Assembly: GCF_902489465.1 (NCBI RefSeq)
Contig: NZ_CABTZZ010000023.1
Coordinates: forward strand, 1 to 26,113
Origin: an uncultured Varibaculum sp.
Lineage (GTDB): Bacteria > Actinomycetota > Actinomycetes > Actinomycetales > Actinomycetaceae
Direction: 5' to 3'
DNA: 26,113 bases
A program made the translations under genes and the position numbers. The notes below the pieces were generated by a model. It did not search any database and was not told the origin of the DNA. It worked only from the letters and a program-made list of their open reading frames with translations. Below, piece by piece: positions 21,922 to 26,113 of the stretch (position 1 is the first letter of the stretch; each line of letters starts with the position of its first letter).

Positions 21922-23179
21922 TGGGTTTCCTCCATTGTGCTAGATCAACTATTACTGGTTCGTTTTGGTTTTTTAGCGTGAAGGTGAGGTAGCGATTGGG
22001 GAAAACGGTGATTATGTCGAGTTTGGTCAATATTTGCGTATCGTCCCAATCCTTAAGTCCGAGCAGATCCAGGCAGATGGTTTTCAGTATTGTTTCTGGA
22101 AGTTGTGGTGCCCGGCAGGGGTTACCTTTTCCTTTGGTTGCTGTCGCGCACCACCAAATTTTCCGGGATCGGTTGCCACGTTTTTTCGTGCGGCGATGGT
22201 ATTTTTTGCCACACACGCTGCAAACTATGTGGGAAGTAAACGCGTTAGTGCTTGTCCCTGGGCTTGCTGCTCGTCCGTGTTTGCGGCGTTTGGCTAGTTC
22301 TATTTGGACCGCGTTAAAGGTTTGGTGGTCGATAATTGGTTCGTGGGAGTTTTCCACGAGAAAGCGTGGTAGCTCGCCTTGGTTTGGTTTGGTGCAGTGA
22401 TTAGCGATCTGGGGGCGGTAGGTTTTTTGCAGTGATGCATTACCGATGTAAACCTCGTTTTCTAGTATTGTGCGTAGTCTTTTGCCTTGGAATTTATTTG
22501 TATAGCGGGGTTTGATTCCCTCAATGTTTAGTCTGGCTGCGGTTTTTTCTGGGCTTATTCCTGCTAGAAATTCATTGAAGATCCGTTTGACGACCGTGGC
22601 TTCGTGGTCAATGATGTGTAGTTCGCCTTCGCTGTAGCGGTAGCCGTAGGGTTGGCGTGAATGTAGTTGCCCGTCGGCGTATTTTTTACGGATTCCCCAT
22701 TTGACGTTTTGCGATATTGACCGGGATTCTTCCTGGGCAAATGATCCTAGCAGGGTCAGTAGGAGTTCTCCGTCAGCTGTGGTGGTGTCTATGTTTTCTC
22801 GTTCGAACTTTACAGCTACACCGAGGGATTTCAGTTCACGTACAGCTTGGAGTAGGTCGAGAGTGTTACGGGCGAACCGTGAGATTGATTTCGTGAGGAT
22901 CACGTCGATTTGTCCCGAGCGAGCGGCGTTCATCAGATCGTTGAAGCCTTCACGTTTCTTGGTGCTGGTGCCAGTGATTCCTTCATCGATGAATACCCCG
23001 GCATATTCCCAACCTGGGGTGGATTGAATAAGACGCGAGTAATGCGATACCTGGGCAGCTATGGAGGAAAGCTGACGGTCGTGCTCGGTAGAGACACGGG
23101 CATAGGCGCCGACGCGAAGCAGCCTGGGTTTGGCTGGCTTGACCGTAATTTTCTTCAGTTGTGGCGTCGTTTTAACCAT
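21893..23179 (-). CDS. Large serine recombinase, shorter partner
   Basis: The 428-residue serine recombinase has the catalytic Ser30 in GAYARVSTEHDRQ, the family motif ILTKSISRFARNTLDLLQ (about 95-112), a recombinase domain (KRIFNEFLAGISPEKTAARL) and a zinc ribbon (IVCSVCGKKYHRR, then WWCAT...NPC). Unlike its partner it has no long coiled coil after the zinc domain and ends with a short beta-rich tail (FPNRYLTFTLKNQNEP). The coiled coil normally sets the direction of integrase reactions, so the two proteins may have different jobs or act as a heteromer. ATG 23179 has only a weak ribosome site. It is not evidently degraded. Confidence 0.92.
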   Translation of the reverse strand: MVKTTPQLKKITVKPAKPRLLRVGAYARVSTEHDRQLSSIAAQVSHYSRLIQSTPGWEYAGVFIDEGITGTSTKKREGFNDLMNAARSGQIDVILTKSISRFARNTLDLLQAVRELKSLGVAVKFERENIDTTTADGELLLTLLGSFAQEESRSISQNVKWGIRKKYADGQLHSRQPYGYRYSEGELHIIDHEATVVKRIFNEFLAGISPEKTAARLNIEGIKPRYTNKFQGKRLRTILENEVYIGNASLQKTYRPQIANHCTKPNQGELPRFLVENSHEPIIDHQTFNAVQIELAKRRKHGRAASPGTSTNAFTSHIVCSVCGKKYHRRTKKRGNRSRKIWWCATATKGKGNPCRAPQLPETILKTICLDLLGLKDWDDTQILTKLDIITVFPNRYLTFTLKNQNEPVIVDLAQWRKPSDCHRNTQA

Positions 23180-23250
23180 GCTATCTACTCTTGTATTCCC
23201 TTATTGTTGTTGCTTGTCACGTACTGTTTCGCGTTGTATCCATACATGCT

Positions 23251-23439
23251 CTAATCTTGGTGTTTATCAAGTCGAACCCTTAATAACAATGAACCCACTG
23301 CCGTCTTAGATTTACCTTCTATGACATCGAGAACGCTGCGTGCTTCTGTGGGTGTTAGTGTGCCTTTATCGGTGAGCTGGTCGATAAAGTTGACTGTTCT
23401 TATGAGCGCGATCTCCGCATCAATATCTATGGCGCTCAC
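23251..23439 (-). CDS. Small helical protein of the recombinase module
   Basis: This 62-residue protein (MSAIDIDAEIALIRTVNFID with QLTDKGTLTPTEARSVLDVI and a basic end) has no recognised domain. It overlaps the previous HTH/zinc-ribbon gene by four bases (ATGA) and precedes the recombinase genes by 71 bases, so it belongs to the same operon. Small proteins in this position may act as recombination directionality or accessory factors, but that is inference. Confidence 0.6.
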   Translation of the reverse strand: MSAIDIDAEIALIRTVNFIDQLTDKGTLTPTEARSVLDVIEGKSKTAVGSLLLRVRLDKHQD

Positions 23440-23855
23440 CCGCGCCCACCTTGGGTTCCAAAGCGGTGCCTAATGTAGCAAGGATGGCAGCAGTATTTAC
23501 GTTTAGCGTTTCCATAGGCGGTGAATTGTTTTGCACAGTGAGCACAGGTAAAGGTGTAGAACGCTTTGCGGTTGATCTGGTCTGGGTGGGTTTTCCACCA
23601 GGCCCGTCGGCAGGACTGACTACAAAACCGAGATTGGCGTATTGTTAGTTCACTTCCGCATATCAGGCAGCCCACCACGTCAGCTACCCTCACCACAGTT
23701 TTGTTGGTGCTAGATGGTGTGATGTTGTTGCGTCGGCACCAGCTTTTGACGGTATTGACGTTAAGTCCAAGCTCACTAGCGATCTTTGCCAAGGGCATTC
23801 CAACTTTTCGTAGAGAACGCACTTGAGCTTTTGTTGTGTCATTGAAAACTGTCAC
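23436..23855 (-). CDS. HTH and zinc-ribbon protein of the recombinase module
   Basis: The start is GTG 23855, because AGGAGGT lies 9 bases upstream; a longer reading from 23939 would run across the terminator hairpin and is unlikely. The 139-residue protein begins with a sigma-70-region-4-like HTH (TKAQVRSLRKVGMPLAKIAS, LGLNVNTVKSWCRRN) and then has two Cys-rich modules (CLICGSELTIRQSRFCSQSC and CAHCAKQFTAYGNAKRKYCC), probably zinc-binding. This kind of protein often precedes paired serine recombinases in phage and ICE-like elements and is sometimes labelled sigma-70-like. DNA binding and regulation of the recombinases are likely; not proven. Confidence 0.7.
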   Translation of the reverse strand: MTVFNDTTKAQVRSLRKVGMPLAKIASELGLNVNTVKSWCRRNNITPSSTNKTVVRVADVVGCLICGSELTIRQSRFCSQSCRRAWWKTHPDQINRKAFYTFTCAHCAKQFTAYGNAKRKYCCHPCYIRHRFGTQGGRG

Positions 23856-23919
23856 GATGTTTCTACCTCCTGAAAGAAGGCCAGAAAGGATCAGAAAGTT
23901 AACCTGCACCCCTACAAAC

Positions 23920-23967
23920 AAAGAAGGCCCCGCCACCATCTGCCGAACAGAAGATGGTGGCGGGGCC
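23920..23967 (-). terminator. Strong terminator after the endolysin gene
   Basis: A perfect 16-bp GC-rich stem (23926-23941 with 23952-23967) has a 10-base loop. On the minus strand it is followed by TTCTTTGTTTG. It lies 24 bases after the endolysin stop and separates late lysis transcription from the integration module, whose first start is at 23855. Confidence 0.92.
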
Positions 23968-23990
23968 GGAAACGAAAAATAGTTAATGGA

Positions 23991-24800
23991 TCAGCAGCCA
24001 AGCTTTTGGTTTACTCGGGCTTGTACCTGGTTGTAAAGATTTCCCAGGCGTGCTCGGCGGGTAGCGCCGTTGCCGTAGTCTCCTCGAATCACGGCGTCTG
24101 CCAAGGCATCGATATTGGGTGCGGCTGGCGTAGATCTTGTCCCGAGTTTTTCGTTGACTCTGCGTTGCACGGCGTCGTAGAGGCTACCTAGGCGTGCGCG
24201 TCGCTGGTCTCCGTTGCCGTATTCGCCGCGGATAACTGCGTTGGCTAGTGCTTCAATATCTGGTTTACCGGCAGATGGCGGGTTGGGTTTGTTTCCGCTG
24301 ATTTGGTCGTACCAGTAGCCGGCTCTGGCCATGTAAGCGGCGTGTTGGGATCCGGCTATGGATGCGGGGCATTCGGTTGCGGAAAAGTTGCGGTGTCCGA
24401 ATACGTTTTTGCCCCAACAGGGTCGGCCTAGCTTGTAGTAGTGACACAGGGCGGCGACCAGGTGTGCCCCGTTTTCTAGGCAGGCATCGGAGATGCGGTA
24501 GGGGTGGGTGGATGCGTCTGCGTGTTCGATTCCAATCGAGGTGGTGTTGGCTACCCAATTTCCCGCGTGCCAGGCGGTATCGCGGTCCCAGACGAGTTGG
24601 CCGATGCGGCCACTGGTTTCTACTTGGTAGTGCGCGGAGGCGGGTCGGGTTTGCCATACGTTCCAGCATCCTTGTATGGAAAGGTTTCCATCGTTGTGGT
24701 GCAGGATGATTTTGTTGATGGATCGGCCTTGTCTGCCTTTGGTGAAGTGTTTGTTCATTAGCAGGTTCAGGTCAGCTTCTAGAGTGTTCCAGTTCTTCAT
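23991..24800 (-). CDS. Phage endolysin: N-acetylmuramoyl-L-alanine amidase with CW_7 repeats
   Basis: The endolysin cuts the amide bond between muramic acid and L-Ala in peptidoglycan at the end of the phage cycle. The amidase_2/PGRP domain (about 1-160) has the zinc ligands in IILHHNDGN (about 31-39) and GHRNFSATECPAS (His and Cys, about 138-150). After a short linker come two near-identical CW_7 (Cpl-7-type) wall-binding repeats (about 180-217 and 230-267: IEALANAVIRGEYGNGDQRR and IDALADAVIRGDYGNGATRR). The repeats bind peptidoglycan stem peptides. ATG 24800 has GGAG upstream. It is the last gene of the lysis module, after the holin. Confidence 0.93.
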   Translation of the reverse strand: MKNWNTLEADLNLLMNKHFTKGRQGRSINKIILHHNDGNLSIQGCWNVWQTRPASAHYQVETSGRIGQLVWDRDTAWHAGNWVANTTSIGIEHADASTHPYRISDACLENGAHLVAALCHYYKLGRPCWGKNVFGHRNFSATECPASIAGSQHAAYMARAGYWYDQISGNKPNPPSAGKPDIEALANAVIRGEYGNGDQRRARLGSLYDAVQRRVNEKLGTRSTPAAPNIDALADAVIRGDYGNGATRRARLGNLYNQVQARVNQKLGC

Positions 24801-24830
24801 TTTGGGTTCTCCGTTTCTTTGTTGGTTGGT

Positions 24831-24977
24831 TTAGCCGGTGGCCAGGATAAAAAGTGCGATCAGGTAGATAAGCGGGGTCAGTATCCATGAAAGGAATATG
24901 GCGAAAAGGAGCCAGATCCCGGCGGTAAGTAGCGTTAAGACTGCTAGGAGTGCCAGGAATTTAAGAATTGTTTTCAT
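24831..24977 (-). CDS. Small membrane peptide between holin and endolysin
   Basis: A 48-residue, very hydrophobic protein starts MKTILKFLALLAVLTLLTAG and continues with a second hydrophobic stretch (LIYLIALFILATG), so it has two TM helices. Its ATG overlaps the holin stop by four bases (ATGA) and its stop is 30 bases before the endolysin start. The position suggests a second holin, an antiholin or a lysis regulator. It is not recognised as a known family. Confidence 0.75.
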   Translation of the reverse strand: MKTILKFLALLAVLTLLTAGIWLLFAIFLSWILTPLIYLIALFILATG

Positions 24978-25528
24978 GGCTTTTCTGTTTCGTCGGGGAG
25001 GGCGTGTTGGGGCAGATATTTGCCTGGATTAATCTGGCCTGCGTGGGGGATGGGCGGGGAGTGTTTATCTGGGCTGCTCGCCTTAGCCGGTGGTGTTGAG
25101 CTGGTTTTGAAGGCGGGCTGGTTTTGACCGGTTTGTTTGATTGTGTCTAATGCTTGTTTTAGTCCGCCCGGGATTGGCAGACCTAACAGTGCAGCGTTTT
25201 CGAGGACGGAGATGCCTTCGTTGGATAGGTAGAAGAAGATGGTGGCGGTGCGTAGCACTCCGGGGGTACCGAGAATATGGACATCGAGTAGGTGGGCTAG
25301 TCCGATGAGGGCGAAGATTAGGATTTTGCGGGCGATACCGCGAAACCCTACCGAGCTGGATAGTTTGTGGGCGTTGATTGCGGCTAGTATTCCGGTGGCG
25401 TAGTCGATGATGGTGAAGGCTAAGATGGCGTAGAGCAGGGAGTCGGTTCCACCGAGGAAGGCTCCTAGCCAGGCACCTATAGCGGTGATGGCGCCTTGGA
25501 ATAGCGTCCAAATGGTTTTGATAGACAA
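24974..25528 (-). CDS. Phage holin (phage_holin_4/TcdE-type)
   Basis: The 184-residue membrane protein has TM segments at about 8-25 (FQGAITAIGAWLGAFLGG), 30-50 (LLYAILAFTIIDYATGILAA), 68-85 and 90-110, followed by the family stretch SNEGISVLENAALLGLPIP and KQALDTIKQ. It matches class-4-type holins, which make the membrane permeable so that the endolysin reaches the wall. The extended tail (about 135-184) is Pro/Lys-rich. The start is TTG 25528, with AAAGGA 11 bases upstream. The operon order holin, small membrane peptide, endolysin is tight. Confidence 0.88.
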   Translation of the reverse strand: MSIKTIWTLFQGAITAIGAWLGAFLGGTDSLLYAILAFTIIDYATGILAAINAHKLSSSVGFRGIARKILIFALIGLAHLLDVHILGTPGVLRTATIFFYLSNEGISVLENAALLGLPIPGGLKQALDTIKQTGQNQPAFKTSSTPPAKASSPDKHSPPIPHAGQINPGKYLPQHALPDETEKP

Positions 25529-25594
25529 AATTCTTGCTGTCCTTTCAAAATAGTTAACGGGTTAGCACAAGCGTGGGGGATTGTGGATATAGGA

Positions 25595-25617
25595 AATGCC
25601 TGCACAAGGCAGGCATT
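25595..25617 (-). terminator. Hairpin between small phage gene and holin
   Basis: AATGCCTGC (25595-25603) and GCAGGCATT (25609-25617) form a perfect 9-bp stem with a 5-base loop, 21 bases after the stop of the 55-residue gene. The T content after it is low (TTCCTATATCC), so termination may be partial. It lies 66 bases before the holin start and could tune late expression. Confidence 0.5.
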
Positions 25618-25638
25618 GAAACTTCAAACAAGGCGGCG

Positions 25639-25806
25639 CTATTCGGTTTGTATTTGGGGGCGCTTTAGGGCTTGCAGCGTGAGGCGGGTGATGTCCATAG
25701 TGTTTTTTCTGGGTATCACCATTACGGGATTGTCTGTGTTTTTTGTTTTTCCTGGCGGGGCTGGTTTTGGGTCAGAGGGGATCGGGATTATCGCTTGCTC
25801 AATCAT
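25639..25806 (-). CDS. Small proline-rich phage protein
   Basis: This 55-residue protein starts MIEQAIIPIPSDPKPAPPGK and ends with a helix-like basic segment (TRLTLQALKRPQIQTE). It is soluble and proline-rich and of unknown function. Its ATG overlaps the stop of the upstream partial gene by 4 bases (ATGA), which supports a real coupled gene; a longer reading in the same frame to 26016 overlaps that gene and is unlikely. Confidence 0.55.
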   Translation of the reverse strand: MIEQAIIPIPSDPKPAPPGKTKNTDNPVMVIPRKNTMDITRLTLQALKRPQIQTE

Positions 25807-26113
25807 GAGGTTTTTCCTTTGTTTATGGCTTGTTCTACTGCTTCGCTTAACGCGCAGAATGCTTCTGCTTGTTGTCCGGCGAGCTCGCCTTGGTAGGTTT
25901 CTATTAGGCTTTTTACTTCTTGGAGATGGTTTTGGTAGGTCGGCCCAGACACTTCGGCTAGGGAATCGAATAGGCTTTGACGGGCGGTGAAGAATTCTGG
26001 GGCTTTTTCTGGGCATGCCAGGGTGAATGTTCCCCCAGCATCGATGCGGGGTTTGCCGTTTTCGTTTAGGGAGGCGTATTGGGTTACCAGTTCGTATGCC
26101 GTCTTCTGCTTGA
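25803..26113 (-). CDS. Partial phage gene, C-terminal part
   Basis: The minus-strand frame enters from the right edge and stays open to the TGA at 25803, giving 102 residues. The visible part has a short beta-like start (ELVTQYASLNENGKPRIDAG) and a long helical, acidic second half (SLIETYQGELAGQQAEAFCA, LSEAVEQAINKGKTS). The family is not recognised; position before the holin suggests a tail or late gene. The true start lies outside the window. Confidence 0.7.
   Translation of the reverse strand, partial: KQKTAYELVTQYASLNENGKPRIDAGGTFTLACPEKAPEFFTARQSLFDSLAEVSGPTYQNHLQEVKSLIETYQGELAGQQAEAFCALSEAVEQAINKGKTS

Larger units (their letters stand above)
20258..26113 (-). mobile_element. Prophage, lysis and integration end
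   Basis: The minus strand carries, in transcription order from the right edge, a partial phage-type gene, a small gene, holin, small membrane peptide, endolysin and terminator, then an HTH/zinc-ribbon gene, a small gene and two serine recombinases. That is the late lysis module next to the integration module of a temperate phage. The structural genes should lie beyond 26113. The left boundary is uncertain: it may be in the gap 20258-20349 or beyond the two-TM gene, near 19510-19756. No second attachment site is within view, so the ends cannot be confirmed. Confidence 0.7.

Noticed and set aside
23856..23939. Longer N-terminus for the HTH/zinc-ribbon protein
   Set aside because: It would translate through the terminator hairpin, and the GTG at 23855 has an ideal AGGAGGT.
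24265..24709. Arg-rich readings on both strands inside the endolysin
   Set aside because: The endolysin frame has intact zinc ligands and CW_7 repeats; the others are shadows.
25083..25511. 142-residue Arg/His-rich minus-strand reading
   Set aside because: It is a shadow frame of the holin gene, which has clear membrane segments and family motifs.
25583..25990. 135-residue plus-strand reading at the right edge
   Set aside because: It runs opposite to two coupled minus-strand phage genes with ATGA overlap and has the Leu/Arg-rich look of a shadow frame.

Overview
The window looks like a chromosomal segment from an actinobacterium with moderate GC, probably of the family Actinomycetaceae (Varibaculum/Mobiluncus/Actinomyces-like). 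The evidence is an RNase D gene coupled to a DUF3000 gene (an actinobacterial pairing), a complete TreX-TreY-TreZ trehalose operon, a sortase-type surface protein, and a phage lysin with CW_7 repeats. The genus is a guess, because no search was possible.

The left half (1-15.5 kb) is ordinary chromosome. It starts with a 5S rRNA gene and its terminator, the end of an rRNA operon. Next come rnd and the DUF3000 gene (minus strand, 4-base overlap) and a divergent ATP-grasp ligase gene with a 9-bp inverted repeat just before its ribosome binding site. The minus-strand trehalose operon glgX/treX-treY-treZ follows, which would turn glycogen or maltodextrin into trehalose. After it come a 930-residue beta-helix/Cna-B surface protein with an unusual sorting signal (ITKTG), an ADP-ribosylglycohydrolase-family protein and a class I/II aminotransferase.

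From 15.5 to about 19.6 kb lies an accessory region. A small acidic protein gene and a hicAB-like toxin-antitoxin pair sit between two diverged copies of the aminotransferase gene's last 50 bases, an insertion or recombination footprint. Further right are an Abi_2 (AbiD/F-type) HEPN protein preceded by about 180 bases of hairpin-rich DNA (a candidate abiF-type RNA), decayed gene fragments, a 90-residue acidic protein, and a plus-strand cluster of small membrane proteins with an excisionase-like HTH protein.

The right part (about 20 to 26.1 kb, all minus strand) is the lysis and integration end of a prophage. Read in the direction of transcription it has a partial gene entering from the right edge, a 55-residue protein, a class-4 type holin, a 48-residue membrane peptide, an amidase endolysin with two CW_7 repeats and a strong terminator. 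An integration module follows: an HTH/zinc-ribbon protein, a 62-residue protein and two overlapping large serine recombinases. A two-TM protein whose N-terminus is rich in Asn and Gly lies beyond the recombinases and may be a phage-borne accessory or defence gene. The phage boundary is probably between 19.6 and 20.35 kb but cannot be fixed from this window alone.

The best candidates for something new are the Abi_2 gene with its structured leader, the hicAB island with duplicated gene ends, the two-TM protein at the recombinase end, and the small membrane protein/HTH cluster.
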